DNA of 7,957 nucleotides. Origin: a bacterium (GTDB lineage: Bacteria > Chlamydiota > Chlamydiia > Chlamydiales > Rhabdochlamydiaceae). The stretch lies in the NCBI GenBank assembly GCA_021802305.1, contig JAKAAD010000045.1, positions 1 through 7,957 of the forward strand. Reading direction: 5' to 3'. Shown piece after piece: positions 1 to 6,562 of the stretch. A program made the position numbers and the translations under genes. The number at the start of each line of letters is the position of its first letter. Within the stretch, counting starts at the first letter, position 1. The notes beneath the pieces are model-generated. The model did no database searches. It was given only the letters and a program-made list of their open reading frames with translations, and was not told the origin of the DNA.

Positions 1-61
1 TTCATGGCATCATTTATGAGAAGGTACAGAGCGGGCCTGGGATATTCAAGCAAAGGAGGCC
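1..61 (+). pseudogene. Upstream part of the LptD-like gene, apparently frame-disrupted
   Basis: The frame of the downstream barrel gene is open only back to position 20, because a TGA lies at 17-19. The residues encoded just before the first possible start (WDIQAKEA, about 38-61) align well with the segment of LptD proteins that precedes the conserved VPIF(Y/W)xP motif (in E. coli LptD a Trp followed by SVVGSEI). Homology therefore seems to begin before the TTG. Upstream of the TGA, the frame starting at position 3 is open and reads HGIIYEKVQSGP; one extra base near 40-43 would join it to WDIQAKEA. This could be a real frameshift, a sequencing error, or chance, since the frame starting at position 1 is also open here. 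The gene's 5' end lies outside the window. Confidence 0.4.
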
Positions 62-1681
62 TTGGTTTCAAAAGATCGCATCTTTTCTGCGAACAATATT
101 CGTTTTCACGTCTTTCGCGTTCCGATCTTTTGGGTGCCAGGATTCAAAGCAGATTTGAACTTCTATGACAAAACACCCATCCGCTATAGAGTAGTTTGGG
201 ATCAAAAACTTGGCCCGCGCATTACGATGCGCTATCAGCTTCTCTCATGGAGAGAACTCGCCCTCTTTCTGCGCTTGGATTATCGCTTATCTCGAGGCCC
301 TGGGGGAGCCATCGAAACAGAATACTATTCTCCTAAAAGAAATCTCAAATTTGTGACAAGAAGCTATGCTGCACATGACAAAATCGTCCCAGATGAGAAA
401 AAGCCGAATCGCTTCCGCCTTCAAGGTCTTCTCGAAGCGAAAAGTGACGATGGCCGCTCCTTTGGACTCGTTTCATGGGACAAATTTACAGACATTCGCA
501 TGATCGACGATTTTCACAACAAAGACTTTGTCATTAATACGCAAAAACGGACACGCCTATGGATTGCCCACCACTTTGACAATGCATATGCGAGTTTTCA
601 TATCCATCCTCGCGTAAATCATTTTGAAACTACCAACCAAGAACTTCCTCTATTTGTATTCCGCTCGCGCACATTGCGTTTAGGTGCTTCAGATATTCTT
701 TCGACGAACACTCTAAAAATGGGCTTTCTCGATTACGTCTATTCTCCTCAAATAGATGCGGGTCTCCGAGCCCTGGGACTTTCTCCATCTACTCGTGCCA
801 TTCGCCTCGAAACACGTAACACACTTTATCGACCCTTTTCTCTTCCTGGGTGGACGCTTACCCCTTCCCTAGGAGTCATTGGAATTTTTTACAGTAATAG
901 CCCCGAACATCATAGCGTTGTCCAAGGAATTATCTCCTATAACTGCATCGCACAAACAAAGCTCCGCAAAACATTCGCCCTTGGAACGCACCTTTTGGAA
1001 CCCTACCTCCACTTTCAAGGACTTACCAAGCCCACCGTGGATATCGACAAATACTACATTTTCAACATTGAGGATGGGTATCACTCGCTCAATCAGCTTC
1101 GATTTGGATTGCGCAATACGTTGTTTTTCAAATCTGCTACCCCCACCCTCTATGCAGACCTTTATACCTATGCATTTTTTGGCCACAAAGCATTTCGGCT
1201 AACTCTCCCTCGCTACTACTTTGACATCGGTCTCCGTAGACCATGGTGTTTTAACAAGATTGGTATCTCTTGGGATGAAGAAAAACGCGTCTGGGACTAC
1301 ATTACCTTTCTCTCAGAATTCACCGTCAATGAAGACGTGGCATTTACCTTTGAATATCGCCATCGCAGCCGTTATTACTGGCGCAAGGCAAATTATGAGA
1401 GTTTTATCATGGATGTTTCCCGGACTTTTTCATCCCTTACAAACTCTCCTATTTCCGATAAACGCAACATTCTCCTAACAAAACTCTTTTTGCGCATGGG
1501 ACCCAAATGGACTTGTCTTGCTCAGCTTCGCCAAGGATGGGGAAGAAAAGATGAACCAAGCTACTATGCATTAAAAATCGACATGGGATACCTTTTAACT
1601 TGTTCCTGGCGGCTTACCCTTGGATATGAGCGACAACCGAATGATAACCGCCTTACATGGTCAATGAACCTGACAAAATGA
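62..1681 (+). CDS. LptD/OstA-like outer-membrane beta-barrel protein (5'-incomplete)
   Basis: The family (LptD, OstA_C domain) forms the outer-membrane barrel that inserts lipopolysaccharide into the outer leaflet with LptE. Counting from the TTG at 62, residues 20-28 are VPIFWVPGF, matching the VPIFYxPY motif at the junction between the LptD jelly-roll and barrel. Roughly residues 45-539 are alternating polar/aromatic strands. They include LptD-like turns such as EYYSPKRN and a WDKFTDIRMIDDF segment resembling the SD..Y..DF signature of the barrel. Full LptD is usually over 700 residues; the 539 seen here match the barrel, and the N-terminal jelly-roll would lie upstream of the window. TTG is the first start codon available in frame; AAAGGAGG at 52-59 is only 2 bases from it, so it is a doubtful start. 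No signal peptide is visible. The stop overlaps can by four bases. LptD family membership is likely; orthology to true lptD is inferred. Confidence 0.65.
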   Translation: MVSKDRIFSANNIRFHVFRVPIFWVPGFKADLNFYDKTPIRYRVVWDQKLGPRITMRYQLLSWRELALFLRLDYRLSRGPGGAIETEYYSPKRNLKFVTRSYAAHDKIVPDEKKPNRFRLQGLLEAKSDDGRSFGLVSWDKFTDIRMIDDFHNKDFVINTQKRTRLWIAHHFDNAYASFHIHPRVNHFETTNQELPLFVFRSRTLRLGASDILSTNTLKMGFLDYVYSPQIDAGLRALGLSPSTRAIRLETRNTLYRPFSLPGWTLTPSLGVIGIFYSNSPEHHSVVQGIISYNCIAQTKLRKTFALGTHLLEPYLHFQGLTKPTVDIDKYYIFNIEDGYHSLNQLRFGLRNTLFFKSATPTLYADLYTYAFFGHKAFRLTLPRYYFDIGLRRPWCFNKIGISWDEEKRVWDYITFLSEFTVNEDVAFTFEYRHRSRYYWRKANYESFIMDVSRTFSSLTNSPISDKRNILLTKLFLRMGPKWTCLAQLRQGWGRKDEPSYYALKIDMGYLLTCSWRLTLGYERQPNDNRLTWSMNLTK

Positions 1682-2319
1682 AAACACTAGAGCATCTCTT
1701 CGAAAAAAACCGCAAATGGGCTGCAACCAAGACTGCCAAGGATCCTTCCTATTTTCAACAACTTGCAAAACAACAAGTGCCAAAGTATCTCTGGATTGGA
1801 TGCGCAGATAGTCGCATCCCGGCAAACGAAGTCTTGGGGTTGGAACCAGGAGAAATCTTTGTACATAGAAATGTCGCCAATCTCTTTCCCCACACAGATT
1901 TCAATTGCCTCTCCGTCCTTCAATTTGCCATCGATTATTTGCACATTCAAGAGATCATTGTATGTGGCCATTACGGATGTGGTGGAATCTTCGCTGCCAT
2001 GCAAACAGAACAACTCGGCCTCGTTGACAACTGGCTGCGCTACATACGAGATATTGCCATGCGAGAAAAAGAGGTACTCGATGCATTACCTCATCAAGAA
2101 GAGAAGTATCAACGTCTTGCTGAACTCAATGTTCTTTACCAAGTGATGAACATCTGTCACACAACGATTGTGCAAAATGCTTGGGCCCGCGGAATAGATT
2201 TGAACATTCATGGATGGGTCTACGACATCTCTACAGGTTTACTCAAAGATCTCAACTGTTGCATTTCTTCATTAGACCAAATAGATAGCGCACATCGCAC
2301 TCTGAAGTTACGTTATTAA
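1678..2319 (+). CDS. can: Beta-class carbonic anhydrase
   Basis: This cytosolic zinc enzyme interconverts CO2 and bicarbonate, supplying bicarbonate for carboxylations such as fatty-acid and nucleotide synthesis. With the ATG at 1678 the protein is 213 residues and lines up with E. coli Can from its first residue: C42, D44 and R46 (CADSR), H98 and C101 (GHYGCGG). The zinc ligands C42, H98, C101 and the Asp44/Arg46 dyad are thus all present. W39, R64 and Y182 correspond to the Trp/Arg/Tyr non-catalytic bicarbonate site of type II beta-carbonic anhydrases. An in-frame ATG at 1657 would add seven residues but lies inside the upstream gene and extends beyond the family N-terminus. The ATG at 1678 forms an ATGA overlap with the LptD-like stop. 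No Shine-Dalgarno is evident, so translation is probably coupled to the barrel gene. Confidence 0.95.
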   Translation: MKTLEHLFEKNRKWAATKTAKDPSYFQQLAKQQVPKYLWIGCADSRIPANEVLGLEPGEIFVHRNVANLFPHTDFNCLSVLQFAIDYLHIQEIIVCGHYGCGGIFAAMQTEQLGLVDNWLRYIRDIAMREKEVLDALPHQEEKYQRLAELNVLYQVMNICHTTIVQNAWARGIDLNIHGWVYDISTGLLKDLNCCISSLDQIDSAHRTLKLRY

Positions 2320-2428
2320 CATGGATAGGTTCAAGTGCTGGGCAAGCTATCCCAAGCTCGTCTGAAGTAAAATTTTAACGAAAAACATCTCTTTTTTTAT
2401 TCGCGATGATCGCGTGTATAAGTGGCCT
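2320..2428. other. Convergent intergenic gap without a clear terminator
   Basis: This 109-base gap lies between the ends of can (+) and def (-). It holds a weak stem (GCTGGG...CCCAAGC, about 2338-2358, one bulged A) not directly followed by a T-run, a T7 run at 2391-2397, and a short perfect inverted repeat at 2402-2414. None has the classic stem-plus-U-tract layout in either direction, so no intrinsic terminator is called. The only + strand reading frame, an ATG at 2321 followed by 13 further codons, has no support. Confidence 0.6.
2402..2414. repeat. 13-base perfect inverted repeat in the convergent gap
   Basis: CGCGATGATCGCG has two 6-base arms around one central G; as a hairpin it gives 5 pairs and a 3-base loop. 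On the + strand it follows a T-rich stretch rather than preceding one. On the - strand (after def) it is followed by an A-rich run. It therefore does not look like an intrinsic terminator and may be incidental. Confidence 0.4.
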
Positions 2429-2971
2429 CTAAACCGTATCGCCTTTTTTAGATCTTCGCTTTAAATCGCGAAGCTGCGGTTTCATGTGATGGCGCTGTTT
2501 AGAGTCAGCTCGATCAACGATGAGCACACCATTGAGGTGGTCATTTTCATGCATGCGCACGCGGGCATTCATTCCCTCTACCTCTTCTTTTAAAGGTTGT
2601 CCATCGAGATCTAGCGCCTCAATCACAATGCGAGTAGGGCGCGCAATTTGCACGCGAACTCCGGGCACAGATAAACACCCCTCCTCATCCACAACAAGTT
2701 CTTCTCCGCGTACAGTTATCTTCGGATTGATAAAAACCTTCGGAGCAGAAAGGGTTACTCTTCCTTCCTCATTGCGAATGTAATTGCGCAGTACAAAAAG
2801 ACGGAGGGGAACGCCTACTTGCGAAGCTGCTAAGCCAATACCACGACCGTCGACATCCATCGTGTCGATCATATCACGTGCAAGTTGACGAATTTCTTCG
2901 GTAATTTCTGTGATCTCCTTACAATGCTCGCGAAGAACCGGATCACCATAAATGCGAATGGGCAATCTCAT
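2429..2971 (-). CDS. def: Peptide deformylase
   Basis: This metalloenzyme removes the N-formyl group from nascent proteins at the ribosome. The 180-residue product has all three family motifs in order: GIGLAASQ at 44-51 (motif I, with the catalytic Gln51), EGCLS at 97-101 (motif II) and HENDH at 141-145 (motif III). The predicted metal ligands are Cys99, His141 and His145, with Glu142 as the catalytic acid/base. The length is normal for the family. The usual Gln just before the motif III His is Met140 here. The C-terminal tail is basic. The ATG at 2971 overlaps the secG stop by four bases (ATGA) and has no obvious Shine-Dalgarno, which suggests coupling to secG. It is the last gene of the tpiA-secG-def operon. 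Identification is firm. Confidence 0.96.
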   Translation of the reverse strand: MRLPIRIYGDPVLREHCKEITEITEEIRQLARDMIDTMDVDGRGIGLAASQVGVPLRLFVLRNYIRNEEGRVTLSAPKVFINPKITVRGEELVVDEEGCLSVPGVRVQIARPTRIVIEALDLDGQPLKEEVEGMNARVRMHENDHLNGVLIVDRADSKQRHHMKPQLRDLKRRSKKGDTV

Positions 2972-3255
2972 GAGGAAGGGGGTTCTATATGTTTAAGAAG
3001 CTCTTGTTCCGTACGAGATACGTGGCTTGTCCAGACGGAGAGGAATATGGAGGAAATGGCAAAGATGCAAGCAAGCCATGCAGTGATTTTCTTCAGTACT
3101 GCTGCGGTAGAAGTTCCAAAGAGCGATTCACCGGGTTCTCCTCCAAAAGAAGCTCCCAATCCTAAGCTCTTGCTCTCTTGTATGAGAACAATAAGGCAAA
3201 GCATGCCACAAAGGAGAAGAAAAAGGAAGATCGAAAGAATAAAAAGAATGCTCAT
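2968..3255 (-). CDS. secG: Protein-export membrane protein SecG
   Basis: SecG is the small accessory subunit of the SecYEG translocon in the inner membrane and helps SecA-driven export. The 95-residue product has two hydrophobic helices, about 2-25 and 56-77, joined by a loop with the family signature: LIVLIQESKSLGLG followed by a Gly-rich FGGEPGESLFGTST stretch and then LKKIT. This LQ..K..GLG..FGG..S.FG pattern is diagnostic. The tail after the second helix is short and polar. The ATG at 3255 overlaps the tpiA stop by four bases (ATGA), and the secG stop overlaps def in the same way. A possible Shine-Dalgarno (AGGAAGG) sits about 12 bases upstream, further than usual. Size and layout are typical. 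Confidence 0.93.
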   Translation of the reverse strand: MSILFILSIFLFLLLCGMLCLIVLIQESKSLGLGASFGGEPGESLFGTSTAAVLKKITAWLACIFAISSIFLSVWTSHVSRTEQELLKHIEPPSS

Positions 3256-3998
3256 CTGTTTGCCAAACCTTCCTGGATGATAGGGAAAAAAGTCTCAACA
3301 TTGAGTGAAGCTCCTCCCACGAGAAGCCCATCTACATCTTTTTCTTGTAGTAAAAGTTTAGCATTACCGAATTTTACAGATCCACCATAAAGAATGGGCG
3401 GCTGCTCAAGCGCATGCTTTGCAAGCCAATTTCGAATCCAACGATGGGCATCTTGCGCTTGATCCGGTGTTGCATGCTGCCCCGTTCCAATCGCCCAAAC
3501 TGGCTCATAGGCAATGATGAGTTTGCTATACGCATCTGCCTTGACTCCAAACAAACTTTTTTCTAGTTGCTTCTCTAAAACCATGTATGTCTTTTCTTGA
3601 GATCTCTCTTTTGCGCTTTCTCCCACACAAAGGATAGGCGTCAACCCCTCTTCTAACGCCCGATGGACTTTGCGATTGATAAATGCATCAGACTCCCCAA
3701 AGAGACGCCTCCTCTCCGAATGGCCCAGTAAAACGAACGTGGCACCACATTCTTTCAACATGCGCGCTGAAACTTCTCCTGTGTAGGCTCCCTCTTGCGC
3801 ATCGTGCATATTCTGTGCGCCGATTGCGATCTGCGATCCAGCTGCTACTTGCACGGCACTCTCTATCGCAGGATAAGGCACGGCTAAATGCACGCGGGCG
3901 GCAGCTGGAAGCTCCTTCTTCACAAGTTCTTTGATAAACCCCTTAGCTTCCGAGCCCGTTTTGTACATTTTCCAATTGCCGATAATCATACCCACCAC
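3252..3998 (-). CDS. tpiA: Triosephosphate isomerase
   Basis: This cytosolic (beta/alpha)8-barrel enzyme interconverts dihydroxyacetone phosphate and glyceraldehyde 3-phosphate in glycolysis and gluconeogenesis. Counting from the GTG at 3998, the catalytic residues are Lys10 in GNWKM, His93 in LGHSERR and Glu165 in YEPVWAIGTG, the loop-6 signature. Phosphate-binding Gly motifs follow at YGGSV (204-208) and VGGAS (227-231). The length of 248 residues is normal. The start is uncertain: GTG at 3998, GTG at 3995 and ATG at 3989 are all in frame. The GTG at 3998 gives the usual six or so residues before GNWKM, while the ATG would leave only MII. It is the first gene of the - strand operon and divergent from xseA. 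Identity is secure; the start codon is not. Confidence 0.95.
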   Translation of the reverse strand: MVGMIIGNWKMYKTGSEAKGFIKELVKKELPAAARVHLAVPYPAIESAVQVAAGSQIAIGAQNMHDAQEGAYTGEVSARMLKECGATFVLLGHSERRRLFGESDAFINRKVHRALEEGLTPILCVGESAKERSQEKTYMVLEKQLEKSLFGVKADAYSKLIIAYEPVWAIGTGQHATPDQAQDAHRWIRNWLAKHALEQPPILYGGSVKFGNAKLLLQEKDVDGLLVGGASLNVETFFPIIQEGLANR

Positions 3999-4000
3999 TC

Positions 4001-4028
4001 ATGATAGCAGAAATCAAAGACAAATCAA
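4001..4028 (-). promoter_or_regulatory. Candidate sigma-70-type promoter for tpiA-secG-def
   Basis: On the - strand, TTGATT (4028-4023, 4 of 6 to the -35 consensus) is followed by a 16-base spacer and TATCAT (4006-4001, 5 of 6 to the -10 consensus). Transcription would begin around 3994, almost at or just inside the GTG starts. That implies either a nearly leaderless message starting translation at the ATG at 3989, or that the true promoter is elsewhere. This is a consensus match only. Confidence 0.3.
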
Positions 4029-4048
4029 ATGCGCATTGAAAATTGAAT

Positions 4049-5479
4049 ATGTCAGACCCCGTCTTCACAGTCTCGCAACTGACTTCCCTCATCAAAGAAC
4101 AACTGGAATCGCGCTTCCCCCTCGTGAGCGTACAGGGAGAAATTAGCAATTTCAAAGCGCAAGCGTCCGGCCATCTTTACTTCACTTTGAAGGACGCGCA
4201 AGCTCAAATTTCATCTGTACTCTTCCGAGGAAATGCCCTGAAGCTCACACGCATGCCCAAAGATGGCGACCAAATCATTGCAAAGGGAGAGCTCAGTGTC
4301 TATCCTCCACGTGGAGGATATCAAATCATCATCAGAGAAATTGCTTTTCTGGGTGTAGGGGAACTACTTCTACAATTTCAAGCTCGAAAAGAAAAGCTCG
4401 CGCGCCTAGGTTGGTTCGATGCAAGTCGAAAAAAAAAGCTCCCCATGGTGCCAAAAACCATAGGCGTTGTCACTTCTCCCACTGGAGCTGTCATTCAAGA
4501 CATTCTTCACGTTTTGACCCGTCGTTTTTCTCGATTTCACCTCATTTTATATCCAGTAAAAGTTCAGGGAGAAGGGGCAGCAGAAGAAATTGCCCGCGCG
4601 ATCACATTCTTTCATCAACACCGTTTCGCAGATGTCCTCATTGTAGGACGCGGCGGTGGAAGTTTAGAAGACCTTTGGGCCTTTAATGAGGAGTGCGTTG
4701 CAGATGCAATTGTCCATTCGGAGATCCCTGTGATTTCTGCCGTTGGCCACGAAACGGATGTTACGATCTGTGATTTTGTTGCTGATGTACGTGCCCCCAC
4801 ACCATCTGCTGCTGCGGAAATCGCAACAGCCGCTCTCACAGAGCAGTTTCAGTTTTTGCATCGAGCAAAAGAGCGCATCGATAGCCACGCCCATACCTCC
4901 TTGCTTCATGCCAAAAGGCAATTGGAATACGTCAAACGCCATCCCTTTATTTGCTCAAGTACGCGCCTTTTAGAACCACATCTCCAACGCCTTAGCGATT
5001 TTGCTTCAGATAGTACATCCATGATCTCAACGTATCTCCTTCATAAAAAACATCGTTTGACGAGTGCACAAAAAGAACTACGAGCCCTCAATCCCAAGGC
5101 AAAAATCAGCGAACAACGTCAAAAGCTTACCAGCATCGCGCGCACACTAGAACGCTCGCTAAGGCGCACTTGGCAGGAACGGTCCCTTCGTTTTATTGAG
5201 AGAAAATGGCCTCAAAAGCTAACGGAAACGATGCGATTCATCCTGCTACAGAAGGCAAGGCAACTCAAAGAAATCAAAGAACGCCTGAGTAGCATTCATC
5301 CAAAGCATCTACTAGCAAAAGGATACTGCATTCTCTTTCGGGAAAACAGTGCATCCATTATCCTGAAAAAACAAGAGCTTTCCCCTCAAGACAAAGTACA
5401 GTTGATGTTTTCGGATGGGCAAGCAAAATTAACCGTCGACGAAGTACTAGAGGAAATCCATGGCACAAGAAACATTTGA
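4049..5479 (+). CDS. xseA: Exodeoxyribonuclease VII large subunit
   Basis: XseA is the catalytic subunit of exonuclease VII, which degrades single-stranded DNA from both ends during repair and recombination. The 476-residue product has an N-terminal OB-fold (about 4-98, starting PVFTVSQLTSLIK), a catalytic core (about 115-265), a long charged helical region (about 285-415) for XseB binding, and a C-terminal segment with the AKGYCI and DGQAKLTV motifs. Residues matching those proposed as catalytic in E. coli XseA are present: Asp151 (SPTGAVIQD), Arg201 (GRGGGSLED), His234 and Asp237 (GHETD). The PTPSAAAE motif follows. The ATG at 4049 is chosen over a TTG at 4043; neither has a clear Shine-Dalgarno. 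The end overlaps xseB by 20 bases. The length is slightly above the E. coli protein. Confidence 0.96.
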   Translation: MSDPVFTVSQLTSLIKEQLESRFPLVSVQGEISNFKAQASGHLYFTLKDAQAQISSVLFRGNALKLTRMPKDGDQIIAKGELSVYPPRGGYQIIIREIAFLGVGELLLQFQARKEKLARLGWFDASRKKKLPMVPKTIGVVTSPTGAVIQDILHVLTRRFSRFHLILYPVKVQGEGAAEEIARAITFFHQHRFADVLIVGRGGGSLEDLWAFNEECVADAIVHSEIPVISAVGHETDVTICDFVADVRAPTPSAAAEIATAALTEQFQFLHRAKERIDSHAHTSLLHAKRQLEYVKRHPFICSSTRLLEPHLQRLSDFASDSTSMISTYLLHKKHRLTSAQKELRALNPKAKISEQRQKLTSIARTLERSLRRTWQERSLRFIERKWPQKLTETMRFILLQKARQLKEIKERLSSIHPKHLLAKGYCILFRENSASIILKKQELSPQDKVQLMFSDGQAKLTVDEVLEEIHGTRNI

Positions 5480-5717
5480 AGGAGCTTATGCGAGATTAGA
5501 GCAAATTCTTGCAAAGATGAATGAAGGCACTATTCCCTTGGAAGAGACGGTAAGGCTCTACGAAGAAGCCGATGCTCTGATAGCATGGTGTAATGAACAA
5601 TTGCGCACTGCGGAACGAAAAATTGAAGTGCTCATCAAAAATCGCGAGGGAGATGTAACATTCACTGAACAAGGCACACCGCAAACACAAGCATTCGTTC
5701 CTCATGCAATGTCATGA
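5460..5717 (+). CDS. xseB: Exodeoxyribonuclease VII small subunit
   Basis: XseB is the small helical subunit that coats the long helices of XseA to form active exonuclease VII. The 85-residue product has the family pattern FEGAYARLEQILAKMNEG, then PLEE, then YEEADALIAWCNEQL with AERKI, forming two antiparallel helices at about 5-24 and 29-60. A short polar tail follows. AGAGG at 5449-5453 lies at suitable distance before the ATG at 5460. The gene starts inside the last 20 bases of xseA, which favours coupled synthesis of the two subunits, and its stop overlaps the nadK start (ATGA). Size and context leave little doubt. Confidence 0.93.
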   Translation: MAQETFEGAYARLEQILAKMNEGTIPLEETVRLYEEADALIAWCNEQLRTAERKIEVLIKNREGDVTFTEQGTPQTQAFVPHAMS

Positions 5718-6562
5718 AAAAAGCAAAGATTGCACTCTTTCCTAACACACAAAAGAAGGAATCGAAAAACCTTGCGATCGGCATTCATGAATTTCTACAA
5801 AGTCATGGTGGAGATGTCGTCGTATCTGATGAAGAAGCAGAGGAGCTGGGAGGAGTACCGCTCTCTTCGGTACATCCTAAAGAGATTGCCTTCATGATTA
5901 CCATGGGAGGTGATGGTACGATCCTTCGCATCTTTCACCAATATTCCAACCTCGATGCAGCTATTCTTGGCATTAATCTAGGACACTTAGGCTTCATGGC
6001 AGATGTCCCCATCCCCGATATTTATCCAAGTTTACAAGATCTGTTATCGGGAGAGTACAAAATCCACGAACGCGTCATGTTACGAGGAGAAACTTTGCAA
6101 GGACAAACCTGTTTTGCTGTAAATGATCTCGTCATCCATCGCGGACGCAATCGCAGTCTTGTAGAGCTTGGCATCCATGTAGATGGTCATTATTTAAACA
6201 CATTCGAAGCAGATGGCTTGATTATTGCAACACCGAATGGCTCTACGGCATATTCCCTTGCTTGCGGGGGTCCTATCATCACTCCTGACTTAAGTGCTGT
6301 CGTCATCACACCTATTGCCCCGCACACGATTTCTAATCGTCCGATTGTGCTCATGGCAGACCACGAAATCCAGGTGCAGTACTTGAGTAATTATAGTGCT
6401 GTCGAAGTCATTGCCGATGGCATTACACATTATCCCATGCACATGGGAGAAGTCTTTCGCATCACGCGTTCGCAAAAGAATTTTAAACTCATTACACTTC
6501 CAAGACGCGATTACTTTGCTACACTTCGCAGCAAACTCAACTGGGTAGGTAAACTACGATGA
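5714..6562 (+). CDS. nadK: NAD kinase (ATP-NAD kinase, PpnK/NadK)
   Basis: This cytosolic enzyme phosphorylates NAD to NADP and so sets the NADPH supply. The 282-residue product carries the family motifs in order: GGDGT at 65-69 (with the key Asp67), GINLGHLGF at 86-94, AVNDLVIHRG at 135-144, and the glycine-rich TPNGSTAYSLACGGP at 173-187. Further downstream are PIAPHTISNRP at 200-210 and DGIT at 235-238. The C-terminal RDYFATLRSKLNW is also typical. The length is normal for the bacterial enzyme. The ATG at 5714 overlaps the xseB stop (ATGA), and the stop overlaps the next gene in the same way. No Shine-Dalgarno is obvious before the start, so translation probably depends on reinitiation from xseB. 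The link to exonuclease VII appears positional rather than functional. Confidence 0.96.
   Translation: MKKAKIALFPNTQKKESKNLAIGIHEFLQSHGGDVVVSDEEAEELGGVPLSSVHPKEIAFMITMGGDGTILRIFHQYSNLDAAILGINLGHLGFMADVPIPDIYPSLQDLLSGEYKIHERVMLRGETLQGQTCFAVNDLVIHRGRNRSLVELGIHVDGHYLNTFEADGLIIATPNGSTAYSLACGGPIITPDLSAVVITPIAPHTISNRPIVLMADHEIQVQYLSNYSAVEVIADGITHYPMHMGEVFRITRSQKNFKLITLPRRDYFATLRSKLNWVGKLR

Noticed and set aside
869..1202. Overlapping frames of about 105 codons on both strands inside the LptD-like gene
   Set aside because: They lie wholly within a well-supported coding sequence, match no recognisable family, and have no start signals.
1657..1677. Alternative ATG giving the carbonic anhydrase seven extra N-terminal residues
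   Set aside because: E. coli Can aligns from the ATG at 1678 with identical catalytic numbering, and the 1678 start makes a standard ATGA overlap.
2321..2365. ATG-initiated frame of 14 codons after can
   Set aside because: No ribosome binding site, no homology and too short; treated as chance.
2301..2379. Imperfect similarity between the can 3' end (tctgaagtta...) and the gap at 2361-2379
   Set aside because: Only about 8 consecutive bases match and the rest needs gaps; compatible with chance in AT-rich sequence.
2338..2397. Stem GCTGGG/CCCAAGC with a downstream T7 run as a terminator for can
   Set aside because: The stem has a bulge and the T-run lies more than 30 bases away, so it lacks intrinsic-terminator geometry.
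3961..3989. Possible + strand promoter for xseA inside the tpiA 5' end (TTGTAC ... AATCAT)
   Set aside because: Only 3 of 6 and 4 of 6 consensus matches; not better than background.
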